A DNA stretch of 53,452 nt from an uncultured Pelagibacteraceae bacterium (GCA_902574215.1 CACGMR010000006.1:1-53452), one strand, 5' to 3'. Counted from the stretch's first letter, positions 1 to 7,683 are shown. Numbers and translations: made by a program. Notes: a model not told the origin generated them from the sequence alone.

Positions 1-125
1 AAAAAGAGTTTAAAGTTTATCAGCTAGACGGTACTGGTTGTAAGCGTACGCAGTGCAAGGGTATTATAAAAAAAAAAATAACATCGAATAGATCAACTTT
101 TTTTTGTATTTCTTGTCAAAAATAG
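1..125 (+). CDS. mutM: Formamidopyrimidine-DNA glycosylase, C-terminal end (partial)
   Basis: Only the last 40 codons lie in the window; the reading frame begins at position 3 and ends with TAG at 123-125. The translation carries the C-terminal zinc finger of the Fpg/MutM family: a C-x4-C pair (GCKRTQC) followed by CISC, with the conserved RSTFFC stretch just before the second pair. In the family this finger contacts DNA around 8-oxoguanine and other oxidised bases, and the enzyme acts in base excision repair. It reads toward rpsT, 50 bases downstream. In several alphaproteobacteria mutM and rpsT are neighbours, so this adjacency looks native. Confidence 0.9.
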   Translation, partial: KEFKVYQLDGTGCKRTQCKGIIKKKITSNRSTFFCISCQK

Positions 126-175
126 TTAAATATTTAGTTGACCACTTTAAATTCTCAAGCTATACCCCTGCGCAG

Positions 176-406
176 ATGGCAAACACAAAATCAGCAATTA
201 AGAGAATTAGAAGAATTTCTAAACAAACAGTGGTAAATAAAGCTAGAAAGAGCAGGTTTAGAAACGCTCTTAAGAAAATGAACCTTCTAATTGATGGTAA
301 AAAGAAAGATGAAGCTCTTAAATTTCTACCAAAGTTAAACTCTGAGTTGATGAAAATTGCAAAAACAGGAATAATAAAAAAACAAAATTTAAAAAACCTC
401 CTTTAG
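176..406 (+). CDS. rpsT: 30S ribosomal protein S20, C-terminus replaced at a junction
   Basis: The start is ATG at 176 (MANTKSAIKRIRRISK), the standard S20 N-terminus; the open frame extends further upstream but those codons are not S20-like. S20 is a primary 16S rRNA-binding protein made of long basic helices. The product is 76 residues against the usual 85-90. It is recognisable through TGIIKKQN (to position 388) and then ends LKNLL-stop where the family normally continues with a basic helix of the ASRRISRIS type. The last five codons and the stop lie in sequence that is ubiB in another frame. The lost tail therefore reflects a join with ubiB, not a natural C-terminus. Whether the organism really carries this short S20 is doubtful. 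Confidence 0.85.
   Translation: MANTKSAIKRIRRISKQTVVNKARKSRFRNALKKMNLLIDGKKKDEALKFLPKLNSELMKIAKTGIIKKQNLKNLL
376..397. other. Chimeric junction rpsT / ubiB
   Basis: S20-like coding sequence stops being recognisable at about 388, and UbiB-like coding sequence in a different frame (PPLAAT) starts at about 397. The bases between are an A-rich run that could serve as microhomology. No start codon for ubiB and no rpsT stop of its own are present. In Sinorhizobium-type alphaproteobacteria, as I recall the order, mutM and rpsT point away from ubiE-ubiB. Finding them here in the same direction as ubiB, with ubiE absent, is what an inverted join would produce. Confidence 0.7.
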
Positions 407-1878
407 CTGCAACAATATTATTCCAAATTTTATCTATTTCATTTGAAAAAAAGGAACAAAATAATTTAATTGAGGATGATGGTGAAAGACTATCTAGGTC
501 ATTAGAATCTATGGGTACAACTTTCATCAAACTTGGGCAATTTCTTGCTACTAGACCAGATATAATCGGAGAAGAATTATCTTTAAAGCTAGAAAAACTT
601 CAAGATCGATTACCTCCTTTTTCAATTCATGAAGCAAAAGAAATTATTAAAGAAGATCTTGGAGTTGATGCTTTTAATTCAATAATTGATTTAAGTGAAC
701 CAGTTGCTGCTGCATCAATTGCACAAGTTCATAAAGCAAAAATAAATGACAACGGAACAATTAAAGATGTAGCAATAAAAATCTTAAGACCAAATATAAA
801 AAAAATATTTAATGAAGAAATAGATGCAATGATGTTATTTGCATTTATCATTGAGTCATTTGTAAAAAAAACAAAAAGATTAAAACTTGTTGAAGTTGTT
901 TTTTTACTTAAAGAAATAACTAATCTTGAAATGGATTTAAGATTCGAAGCTGCTGCAGCTAACGAATATGCTGAAAACACTAAAAATGATGCTGGATTTA
1001 AAGTTCCTGAAATTTTTTGGAATTTTACTAGTGAAAATGTAATGACTTTGGATTGGATAGATGGAATTTCAATAAGAGAAGCTGAGGAGCTAAAGAAAAG
1101 AAATTTAGATACTAATAAAATAGCTGAAGATATTATCCAACATTTTTTAAGACATGCTGTAAGAGACGGTTTTTTTCATGCAGATATGCATCAAGGAAAT
1201 ATTTTTGTTGATAATAGTGGTCAAATTGTACCTATAGATTTTGGGATTATGGGCAGGTTAGACAAACTTAGCAAAAGGTTTTTAGCAGAAATTTTATTTG
1301 GATTTATTCAAAGAGATTATCGTAAAGTAGCTGAGGTTCACTTGGTGGCAGGATTAGTTCCAAAAGAAGTACCGATCGATGATCTAGCTCAAGCTTTGAG
1401 ATCAATTGGTGAGCCTATATTTGGTCAAGAAGTAAAAGATATTTCAGGAGGTAAATTACTCAAACAATTGTTTGATGTAACAGAGAAGTTTAATATGCAA
1501 ACTCAACCTCAATTATTAATGTTGCAAAAAACTATGGTTGTTGTTGAAGGTGTAGCAAGAAAGTTAAATCCAAACACAAATATTTGGACAACTTCAAAGC
1601 CTGTTCTAGAAAATTGGCTTAAAGAAACAAAAGATCCAATTAATAATTTAAATGAAACTTTAAAAAATACATCTGAAGTTATTAAACGTTTGCCAGAATT
1701 TCCTCAGATTATGGATAAAGCAAATCAAGCATTAACGTTTTTAGCTAGTGGTCAAATTCCACAAAATTCAAATTCTTACACCGCCCTGAATGATAAGAAA
1801 TCAGAAATGATAGCATTTAGAAATCAATCTATTATTGGTTTATTACTTCTTGTAATTTTTGGCCTTATAGTATTTTAA
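397..1878 (+). CDS. ubiB: Ubiquinone biosynthesis protein kinase-like UbiB, 5'-truncated
   Basis: This is an atypical (ABC1/ADCK/UbiB) kinase-like protein required for coenzyme Q biosynthesis at the membrane. The UbiB-like frame is open from 397 with no plausible start. It contains the KxGQ signature (TFIKLGQFLATRPD), the alanine-rich nucleotide-binding loop (VAAASIAQVH), the kinase-like HADMHQGNIF catalytic loop and the PIDFGIMG metal-binding loop. A C-terminal hydrophobic segment (IIGLLLLVIFGLIVF) is the membrane anchor. About 35-40 N-terminal residues of the family are missing at the junction near 390; an internal ATG at 511 would remove still more. ubiE, usually directly upstream, is absent. 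coaBC follows after 8 bases. Confidence 0.88.
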   Translation, partial: PPLAATILFQILSISFEKKEQNNLIEDDGERLSRSLESMGTTFIKLGQFLATRPDIIGEELSLKLEKLQDRLPPFSIHEAKEIIKEDLGVDAFNSIIDLSEPVAAASIAQVHKAKINDNGTIKDVAIKILRPNIKKIFNEEIDAMMLFAFIIESFVKKTKRLKLVEVVFLLKEITNLEMDLRFEAAAANEYAENTKNDAGFKVPEIFWNFTSENVMTLDWIDGISIREAEELKKRNLDTNKIAEDIIQHFLRHAVRDGFFHADMHQGNIFVDNSGQIVPIDFGIMGRLDKLSKRFLAEILFGFIQRDYRKVAEVHLVAGLVPKEVPIDDLAQALRSIGEPIFGQEVKDISGGKLLKQLFDVTEKFNMQTQPQLLMLQKTMVVVEGVARKLNPNTNIWTTSKPVLENWLKETKDPINNLNETLKNTSEVIKRLPEFPQIMDKANQALTFLASGQIPQNSNSYTALNDKKSEMIAFRNQSIIGLLLLVIFGLIVF

Positions 1879-1886
1879 TTCTTCAA

Positions 1887-3092
1887 ATGAAAAATTTGTT
1901 AAATAAAAAAATACTATTTATTATCTGTGGAGGAATATCTGCTTATAAAAGTCTTGAAACAATTAGGCTTTTTAAAAAGAATGGTGCAGATATAAAGACA
2001 ATTCTTACAACAAGTGCAAAAGAGTTTGTAACTCCACTTTCAATAACATCACTTTCTCAAGGTAAAGTTTATAGTGATTTGTTTAGTGTAGAAAATGAGG
2101 CTGAAATGGATCATATTTCACTTTCAAGATGGGCAGATATAATTGTAATTGCACCTGCAACGGCAAATACAATTTCAAAATTGGCTCAAGGAACAACTGA
2201 TGATTTAGCATCCACTGTTGTTTTGGCTTCTGATAAAGACATTATTTTAGCACCAGCAATGAATGTAAGAATGTGGGAGCATCCAACTACTAAAACAAAT
2301 ATAAAAAAATTAAAGGGGTTTGGATATAAACTAATAGGACCAGAGGTTGGTGATATGGCATGTGGTGAATATGGAGAGGGTAAAATGTCAGACCCATCAG
2401 TAATTGCTGAAGAAATTGATAAATATTTCTTAACTCAAAAAAATAACAAAAAATTTAAAGCATTAGTTACAGCAGGTCCAACTAATGAGTACATAGATCC
2501 AGTTCGTTTTATTACAAATAAATCAAGTGGCAAACAAGGATATGAATTAGCAAAATCATTATCCAAAAAAGGTTTTGATACAACATTAATATCAGGTCCA
2601 ACTAATCTTGAAATAACTAAAGATATTAATCTTATAAAAGTTGAAACAGCAGATGAAATGTTAGTTGCTACTCAAGAAAATTTACCTGTTGATGTAGCAA
2701 TTTTTTCTGCTGCGGTAGCTGATTTTAAAATTAACAAAAAGTATGAAAATAAAATTAAAAAACAAGAGAACTTAAACTTAAATTTAGAAAAGAATGTAGA
2801 TATACTTCATTATGTGTCTAACCATAACTCTATGAGACCTGAACTTGTCATTGGATTTGCAGCAGAAACTAATGAGATTGATAAAAATGCAGAGGAAAAA
2901 TTAAATAAGAAAAGTTGTGACTGGATAATTTCTAATGATGTATCAAATAAAGATATAGGATTTAATTCTGATTATAATGAAGTAACAATTCATTATAAAA
3001 ACAAAGACGTTACAAAAGAAAAACTTTCGTACAAAAAAAAATCTGGAATTTCTGATGAAATAGTTGATAGAATAATTGATCAATTAAATTAA
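1887..3092 (+). CDS. coaBC: Bifunctional phosphopantothenoylcysteine decarboxylase / phosphopantothenate-cysteine ligase
   Basis: This cytosolic enzyme makes 4'-phosphopantetheine on the way to coenzyme A: CoaB ligates cysteine to phosphopantothenate and CoaC decarboxylates the product. The N-terminal flavoprotein (CoaC) domain spans roughly residues 1-185, with GGISAYKSLE, the catalytic His region (MDHISLSRWAD), PAMNVRMW and the DMACGEYGEG flap containing the active-site Cys. The CoaB domain follows, with TAGPTNEYIDPVRFITNKSSGKQG, AAVADF and the KKSCDWIISNDV segment. At 401 residues it is full length. It overlaps dut by one base (TAATG), which implies translational coupling. Confidence 0.95.
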   Translation: MKNLLNKKILFIICGGISAYKSLETIRLFKKNGADIKTILTTSAKEFVTPLSITSLSQGKVYSDLFSVENEAEMDHISLSRWADIIVIAPATANTISKLAQGTTDDLASTVVLASDKDIILAPAMNVRMWEHPTTKTNIKKLKGFGYKLIGPEVGDMACGEYGEGKMSDPSVIAEEIDKYFLTQKNNKKFKALVTAGPTNEYIDPVRFITNKSSGKQGYELAKSLSKKGFDTTLISGPTNLEITKDINLIKVETADEMLVATQENLPVDVAIFSAAVADFKINKKYENKIKKQENLNLNLEKNVDILHYVSNHNSMRPELVIGFAAETNEIDKNAEEKLNKKSCDWIISNDVSNKDIGFNSDYNEVTIHYKNKDVTKEKLSYKKKSGISDEIVDRIIDQLN

Positions 3093-3529
3093 TGGCAAAA
3101 GTTCTTATCAAAAAGTTAGACCCTGCAGTTGAATTACCCGCTTACAAAACAGAAGGTGCATCAGGTATGGATTTGATGGCATTAGTAAAAGAACCTATTA
3201 ATCTTAAACCAAACTCATCATGCTTAGTACCAACAGGGCTTGCTGTTGCATTTTCAAGTGATTTCGAAATCCAAATAAGACCAAGATCTGGTTTAGCTGC
3301 AAAAAACAACATTAGTGTTTTAAATACACCTGGAACTATTGATAGTGATTACAGGGGAGAAATAAAAGTAATCCTTTTTAATCACGGAAAAAGTGATTTT
3401 TTAATAAATAATAAGGATAGAATAGCACAAATGATTTTAACTCCTGTAATTAAAATGGATCTTGAGGAAACTGATGATCTACCAGAAACAATTAGAGGAG
3501 AAGGTGGGTTTGGCTCAACAGGAAAATGA
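3092..3529 (+). CDS. dut: Deoxyuridine 5'-triphosphate nucleotidohydrolase
   Basis: dUTPase hydrolyses dUTP to dUMP and pyrophosphate, which keeps uracil out of DNA and supplies dTMP synthesis. All five trimeric dUTPase motifs are visible in 145 residues: GASGMDLMA (I), RPRSGLAAKN (II), NTPGTIDSDYRGEI (III), DRIAQMILTPV (IV) and RGEGGFGSTGK (V), the last being the C-terminal arm that closes over the active site. The start overlaps the coaBC stop by one base, and the stop overlaps the next gene by four (ATGA). Confidence 0.97.
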   Translation: MAKVLIKKLDPAVELPAYKTEGASGMDLMALVKEPINLKPNSSCLVPTGLAVAFSSDFEIQIRPRSGLAAKNNISVLNTPGTIDSDYRGEIKVILFNHGKSDFLINNKDRIAQMILTPVIKMDLEETDDLPETIRGEGGFGSTGK

Positions 3530-4281
3530 GCAAAAATTTAAACAAAAAAGAAATAGAGAAATTCTCGAGGCAAATAATTCTTAAAAATATTGGTGCAACA
3601 GGTCAAAAAAAAATTTTATCTTCAAAAGTATTGATAGTTGGTATGGGTGGTCTAGGCTGCCCAGTAGCAGAATTTTTAACTAGATCGGGTATTGGTACAC
3701 TTGGGATTGCAGATCATGATACTGTAAGTCTCTCTAATATCCACAGACAAAGCCTGTATAATGAAAAAGATATAAATCAATCTAAAGTAAAGATTGCAAA
3801 AAAAAAATTAAATAAAATTAATCCAAAGACAAAAATAAATATTTTTAATTTAAAATTAAATAAAACTACATTTGAAAAAATTATTAAAAATTATGACTAT
3901 ATTGTTGATGGGACTGATAACTTTGAAAGTAAATTTTTAATAAATGATTTAAGTCTAAAATATAAAAAATTTCTAGTTACTGGTGCTATAAGTAAGTTTG
4001 ATGGACACATTTTTACTTTTAATTTTTCCAACAAAAAAGATCCTTGCTTGAGATGTTTTTATCAAGAAGAAACAATATCTGATGAAATTTTAAATTGTGA
4101 ATATGAGGGAATTTTAGGAACCGTTGCAGGAATAATAGGTACATTACAAGCCAATGAAGTTTTAAAAAAAATATTAAATATTGGACAAAATTTAAATGGA
4201 TACATTCTAATTCTAGATCTATTAAATTTAAATTTCAGAAAAGCAAAAATTAATAAAAGAAAAAAATGCTTATGCAACTAA
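3526..4281 (+). CDS. moeB: HesA/MoeB/ThiF-family adenylyltransferase
   Basis: This is an E1-like enzyme that adenylates the C-terminal glycine of a ubiquitin-like sulfur carrier such as MoaD or ThiS. The N-terminal FSRQIILKNIGATGQ is followed by the ATP-binding VGMGGLGCPVAEFLTRSG, the Arg-containing LSNIHRQSLY and DGTDNFESKFLIND. Zinc ligands are the CLRC pair near residue 180 and CLC at the extreme C-terminus. There is no fused rhodanese domain, so it is a minimal MoeB/ThiF of 251 residues. No carrier gene is adjacent, so MoeB versus ThiF cannot be decided from context. The neighbouring dut-coaBC order is conserved in alphaproteobacteria. Confidence 0.85.
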   Translation: MSKNLNKKEIEKFSRQIILKNIGATGQKKILSSKVLIVGMGGLGCPVAEFLTRSGIGTLGIADHDTVSLSNIHRQSLYNEKDINQSKVKIAKKKLNKINPKTKINIFNLKLNKTTFEKIIKNYDYIVDGTDNFESKFLINDLSLKYKKFLVTGAISKFDGHIFTFNFSNKKDPCLRCFYQEETISDEILNCEYEGILGTVAGIIGTLQANEVLKKILNIGQNLNGYILILDLLNLNFRKAKINKRKKCLCN

Positions 4282-4721
4282 TAATAAAAAAAATTTATAT
4301 AGTATTTTTTTTGTTATTTTTTACTCACATTTCGTTTGCTAATGATATTTTTGTCTCTCTTAAAAAAAATAAAGTAAACGTTCGTTACGGACCAAGTTTT
4401 GAATCTGATATTAAATACATTTATAAAAAAATAAATCTTCCATTAAAACAAATCGATAAAAAAGAGAATTTCAGGCGAATTATAGATTTAAAAAATAACA
4501 GTGGGTGGATTCATATCTCTCAATTAAAAAAAAATAATTCTGTAATAGCTACGAAAGATAAAATTTTATTTAAAAAACCTACATCTTTTGCTAAACCAAT
4601 TGCTCAAATAAAAGAGGGAAGATTATTAATTTTAGAAAAATGTGAACAAAATTGGTGTAAAATTACATCAGAAGAATTTGAAGGTTGGATTAAAACAGAT
4701 AATATTTGGGGACTAAATTAA
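4266..4721 (+). CDS. Exported bacterial SH3-domain protein
   Basis: The start could be ATG 4266 or 4272; both overlap the end of the upstream E1-like gene. An N-terminal hydrophobic signal (IYIVFFLLFFTHISFA) ends in a plausible signal peptidase site before NDIF. Two SH3b-like repeats follow: NVRYGPSFESDIKYIY...GWIHISQL and ILFKKPTSFAKPIAQIKEG...EGWIKTDNIWG. Such proteins are periplasmic and are thought to bind peptidoglycan, but this family has no proven role. The stop overlaps the convergent DUF3501 gene by four bases, leaving no room for a terminator. Confidence 0.75.
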   Translation: MLMQLIIKKIYIVFFLLFFTHISFANDIFVSLKKNKVNVRYGPSFESDIKYIYKKINLPLKQIDKKENFRRIIDLKNNSGWIHISQLKKNNSVIATKDKILFKKPTSFAKPIAQIKEGRLLILEKCEQNWCKITSEEFEGWIKTDNIWGLN

Positions 4722-5317
4722 CTAAAATCAGTAGATAAAGAGGCTATATTTTCTTTAGATAATTTTGTGCTATGAGAATACTCTTTATGGTCAATTCCAA
4801 GCTCAATTTCTGAGCTATTAGATTGAAATTTTTCTATTTGATCATCAGTAAAATTAAAATGAATAAATTGTACTGATGAAGCTTTTCCTTCAGAAGAAGT
4901 TCTATCAATATCTTCTTCGGGAACTGCTTTAATCTTCTCACCATTTATTTTCATAAATACTGTTTCTTCTATTCCACCAACTTTTCCAAGAAACGCAGCC
5001 CTTGAGATAGGATTATCTATTTCAAACATTAAAGTTGCTGTTAGTTCTTTACCGTTAGGTATTAAAGGATTGTACGCAGTTAACTCATCCTGAAGTTGCT
5101 CATCACCACCTTTTTCAATGTATAGCATTTCTTGTACTTGAGCTAACATTGTTTCATAACTTTCAAAATAAAAAGTAGCGTAAGGCCCTAAAGCAACTCT
5201 TCTATTTTTTTTATAATCAACAATACTTTTTCTTAATTCACGTCTCTTTTCTATATAAACATCTAAAGGCATGATATCTTCTTTTTGAATTTCTCTTTTT
5301 TCTCTAGGCATGATCAT
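4718..5317 (-). CDS. DUF3501 family protein
   Basis: This 199-residue protein of unknown function I recognise as DUF3501 from the N-terminal EIQKEDIMPLDVYIEKRRELRKSI-type segment (residues about 9-34), the RRVALGPYATFYFE block and the central GGDEQLQDELTAYNPLIPNG. There is no signal peptide, and no cysteines that would hold a cluster. The start overlaps the stop of the Fe-S protein by four bases (ATGA), so the two are translationally coupled. DUF3501 is repeatedly found beside rubrerythrin and a GlpC-like Fe-S protein, which suggests a three-part redox or peroxide-response unit; that role is an inference. Confidence 0.85.
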   Translation of the reverse strand: MIMPREKREIQKEDIMPLDVYIEKRRELRKSIVDYKKNRRVALGPYATFYFESYETMLAQVQEMLYIEKGGDEQLQDELTAYNPLIPNGKELTATLMFEIDNPISRAAFLGKVGGIEETVFMKINGEKIKAVPEEDIDRTSSEGKASSVQFIHFNFTDDQIEKFQSNSSEIELGIDHKEYSHSTKLSKENIASLSTDFS

Positions 5318-6645
5318 AAGTTATAACTTTTTGCCACCAATTCGATAGGGTGTAGTGCCTCATCATTAGATATGTTTGTATCAACTTCTAACTGTTTTAA
5401 ATGTTTACCAGCTAAAGGACAATCCGAAGCCATATACTTATTATTTTTAGTTTTTATTTGTCTAGCTGTAGGTCTTCCAACTTTATTTGCTAAATCATGA
5501 GTTTCTTTCATTACTCCAAAAGTTCCTCCATGACCTGCACATCTTTCAACTACATCAATTTTAATGTTTGGTATCAATTTTAACATATCTCTTGCTTTGA
5601 TTCCCATATTCTGTGCTCTCGCATGACAAGCATGATGCACGGTTACTCCTCCATCAATCTCATTTAATCCTTCTGCTAATCCCTCATTGTTTGCAATATC
5701 CACAACATACTCATCAATATCCATAACATTTGCAGATAATTTTTTTATTTTTTCATCGTTTGGTAATAACAATGGCCATTCGAATTTTAACATCAACCCA
5801 CAACTAGCTGTTAAAGTTACTACTTTATATCCTTTATCAATCCATTCGATTAAATCCTTAGAAACTTTTTTCGCTTGTTCAACAACCTTTGGTAGATCTG
5901 CTTGTTCTAAAAATGGCATCCCACAACAACCAGGATAAGCTTCTTGAACCTCAACACCATTTTTTTTCAAAACTTTCAAAGCAGCAACACCCGTATTTTT
6001 TTTATTAAAATTTACAAAACAAGTTGAATAAATAACTACTTTTCTATCTTTAGAAGGTTTTTGATAATTTATCTTATCTTTATTTTTTTTAAAAAAATTT
6101 GAAAAAGTTTCTGAGTTATATTTTGGTAACTGAACTCTTTTATCTATTCCTGCAATAAGTTCCAAAATTTTTCTAATTAATTTATTTTTAATATTTGATG
6201 CCCAGTTAATTATTTTTGAGAACATTATACCAATTTTGGCGTTTCGGTCTATTTGGGCTAGTTGTGTTGGTACGCTTGGTAATTTACCTAATTTTTTTTG
6301 AGCTGTTCTATATCGCAGCATTAAATGTGGAAAATCTAAATCAAAATCATGAGGTGGAACATATGGGCATTTGGTCATAAAACACATATCACACAATGTG
6401 CATGCATCAACGACAGGAGCAAATTGATCGCTAGATAAGCTTTCAACATCTTCATTTTTAGACTCATCAATCATGTCAAATAGTTTAGGAAATGAATCGC
6501 AGAGATTAAAACATCTTCTGCATCCATGACAAATATCAAACACTCTTCTCATTTCAGCATCTAATTTTTCAGGATTTAAAAAATCAGGATGCTCAAAATC
6601 TATAGGATGTCGTATAGGTGCACCTAAACTTCCTTCTTTGCTCAT
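5314..6645 (-). CDS. GlpC/HdrD-like (Fe-S)-binding oxidoreductase
   Basis: A 443-residue protein with an N-terminal two-[4Fe-4S] ferredoxin module: CHGCRRCFNLC at about residues 39-49 and CTLCDMCFMTKCP at about 82-94. Two C-terminal CCG (cysteine-rich) domains follow, with CCGMPF and CAGHGGTFG cores plus HHACHARAQNMG. This is the architecture of GlpC, GlcF and the HdrD/HdrB subunits, which pass electrons between a dehydrogenase and a quinone or thiol acceptor. No glycerol-phosphate or glycolate dehydrogenase partner is adjacent. The neighbours are rubrerythrin and DUF3501, so the electron partner may be rubrerythrin. It lacks obvious membrane segments. Confidence 0.85.
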   Translation of the reverse strand: MSKEGSLGAPIRHPIDFEHPDFLNPEKLDAEMRRVFDICHGCRRCFNLCDSFPKLFDMIDESKNEDVESLSSDQFAPVVDACTLCDMCFMTKCPYVPPHDFDLDFPHLMLRYRTAQKKLGKLPSVPTQLAQIDRNAKIGIMFSKIINWASNIKNKLIRKILELIAGIDKRVQLPKYNSETFSNFFKKNKDKINYQKPSKDRKVVIYSTCFVNFNKKNTGVAALKVLKKNGVEVQEAYPGCCGMPFLEQADLPKVVEQAKKVSKDLIEWIDKGYKVVTLTASCGLMLKFEWPLLLPNDEKIKKLSANVMDIDEYVVDIANNEGLAEGLNEIDGGVTVHHACHARAQNMGIKARDMLKLIPNIKIDVVERCAGHGGTFGVMKETHDLANKVGRPTARQIKTKNNKYMASDCPLAGKHLKQLEVDTNISNDEALHPIELVAKSYNL

Positions 6646-6677
6646 ATAATTAAGTTTTTTGAAATTCGAATTGTTTT

Positions 6678-6700
6678 TAGTGGGCGACTAACGCCCACTA
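6678..6700 (-). promoter_or_regulatory. Strong intercistronic hairpin without U-tract
   Basis: A perfect 9-bp inverted repeat (TAGTGGGCG / CGCCCACTA) with a 5-base loop lies 10 bases after the rubrerythrin stop. It is very GC-rich for this region. On the minus strand it is followed by A-rich rather than U-rich sequence, so it does not look like an intrinsic terminator. A 3'-stabilising or processing element that lets rubrerythrin mRNA accumulate above the downstream Fe-S and DUF3501 genes is the likeliest reading. Confidence 0.6.
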
Positions 6701-6710
6701 AGAAATTTGA

Positions 6711-7127
6711 TTAGCTAATAGACTCTAAAGTTTTTTGAAATTTACCAGCGTGTGATTTTTCAGCTTTAGCTAAAGTTTCAAACCAGTCTGCGATTTCTTC
6801 AAAACCTTCTTCTCTAGCAGTCTTAGCCATACCAGGGTACATGTCTGTGTACTCATGAGTTTCGCCTTGTACTGCTGAAGCTAAATTTGCTTTTGTTTCA
6901 CCAATTGGCATACCAGTTCCTGGATCACCAACTTCTTCTAGATACTCCAAATGACCATGTGCGTGACCAGTTTCACCTTCGGCTGTTGATCTAAAAACTG
7001 CAGCTACATCATTGTAACCTTCTATGTCAGCTTTTTGTGCGAAATAAAGATACCTTCTATTTGCTTGACTTTCACCAGCAAACGCTTCTTTTAAATTTTC
7101 TTCTGTTTTACTTCCTTTTAAAGACAT
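6711..7127 (-). CDS. Rubrerythrin-type ferritin-like diiron protein (no rubredoxin domain)
   Basis: A 138-residue four-helix diiron protein that matches the rubrerythrin core: [19 protein letters not shown] supplies the first Glu ligand, [15 protein letters not shown] the ExxH pair, [17 protein letters not shown] the third helix and [11 protein letters not shown] the last ExxH. Classical rubrerythrins reduce hydrogen peroxide and carry a C-terminal rubredoxin domain; here the protein ends after the fourth helix, so electrons must come from a separate protein. A strong ribosome-binding site (AAAAGGAG, 7133-7140) and a near-consensus promoter imply high expression. It heads the Fe-S and DUF3501 genes and lies beside irr. 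Confidence 0.9.
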   Translation of the reverse strand: MSLKGSKTEENLKEAFAGESQANRRYLYFAQKADIEGYNDVAAVFRSTAEGETGHAHGHLEYLEEVGDPGTGMPIGETKANLASAVQGETHEYTDMYPGMAKTAREEGFEEIADWFETLAKAEKSHAGKFQKTLESIS

Positions 7128-7153
7128 TTTTTCTCCTTTTTAATGATTAACAA

Positions 7154-7183
7154 ATCATATAATGCATATTAATAGTATGTCAA
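7154..7183 (-). promoter_or_regulatory. Sigma-70 promoter of the rubrerythrin gene
   Basis: On the minus strand a perfect -35 TTGACA (7178-7183) is followed, after 18 bases, by the -10 TATGAT (7154-7159). A strong Shine-Dalgarno sequence lies just upstream of the ATG at 7127. The match is unusually good for this genome. Confidence 0.65.
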
Positions 7184-7186
7184 TAG

Positions 7187-7202
7187 TTTAGAATTATTAT
7201 AA
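7187..7202. promoter_or_regulatory. Irr-box-like (ICE) operator upstream of rubrerythrin
   Basis: The sequence TTTAGAATTATTATAA sits 3 bases upstream of the rubrerythrin -35 box. Its left half matches the TTTAGAA half-site of the iron control element bound by Irr in Rhizobiales. It differs by only one base from the element in the irr/fabA spacer (7668-7683, read on the other strand). Function as an Irr site is inferred. Confidence 0.5.
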
Positions 7203-7232
7203 TGTAGATTTTAAGTGTATGATTTAATTAAA

Positions 7233-7661
7233 TTATTTTTGAGTTTGATTATCACTCGCAACTCTAACTAACACTTCAACAGAATTTATTTTTTTTCCTG
7301 TAATATTTTTTCTAATATTTATTTTGTCTATATCGCTCTCATCACAATCAATCAACTCATGCGTATCTTCATCAAAAAAATGATGATGTGCTGATGTGTT
7401 TGTATCAAAATAACTTTTATGACTATCTATTGAAATTTCTTTTAGGTATCCTTTTTTTTCAAATGCATGAACTGTGTTATAAACTGTAGCTAGAGATATC
7501 TTTTGATTCATTTTCTCAGATAACAATTTAACCAAATCGTTAATTGTGAAATGAAAAGTTTTTTCTCTATTATACAAAACTTCACACATTTTTACTCTTT
7601 GCTTAGTAGGTCTAAGCCCAACTTCTCTTAATTTTTCAATAAAATTGCAGTTTTTTGACAT
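7233..7661 (-). CDS. irr: Fur-family iron response regulator Irr
   Basis: A 142-residue Fur-superfamily repressor. The N-terminus LREVGLRPTKQRVKMCEVLY and the winged-helix segment SLATVYNTVHAFEKKGYLKEISIDSHKSYFDTNTSAHHHFFDEDTHELID (cited in part) are diagnostic for Irr: the YFDTN and HHH cluster is the Irr heme/metal-binding region. It lacks the CxxC zinc site of classical Fur. In alphaproteobacteria Irr senses iron through heme and controls iron and oxidative-stress genes. It is divergent from fabA across 93 bases and co-directional with rubrerythrin. An Irr-box-like site lies 6 bases upstream of its start, consistent with autoregulation. Confidence 0.88.
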   Translation of the reverse strand: MSKNCNFIEKLREVGLRPTKQRVKMCEVLYNREKTFHFTINDLVKLLSEKMNQKISLATVYNTVHAFEKKGYLKEISIDSHKSYFDTNTSAHHHFFDEDTHELIDCDESDIDKINIRKNITGKKINSVEVLVRVASDNQTQK

Positions 7662-7667
7662 CGTTTT

Positions 7668-7683
7668 TTATAATTATTCTAAA
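7668..7683. promoter_or_regulatory. Irr-box-like (ICE) operator between irr and fabA
   Basis: Read on the minus strand this is TTTAGAATAATTATAA, an imperfect palindrome that matches the rubrerythrin element in 15 of 16 positions. It lies 6 bases upstream of the irr start and 71 bases upstream of the fabA start. Binding here could repress irr by road-block and could also affect fabA. The pairing of two near-identical sites is seen; the regulator is inferred. Confidence 0.5.

Noticed and set aside
511-1878. ubiB starting at the internal ATG 511
   Set aside because: UbiB-like residues continue in frame back to about 397, so 511 is not the real start; the gene is 5'-truncated.
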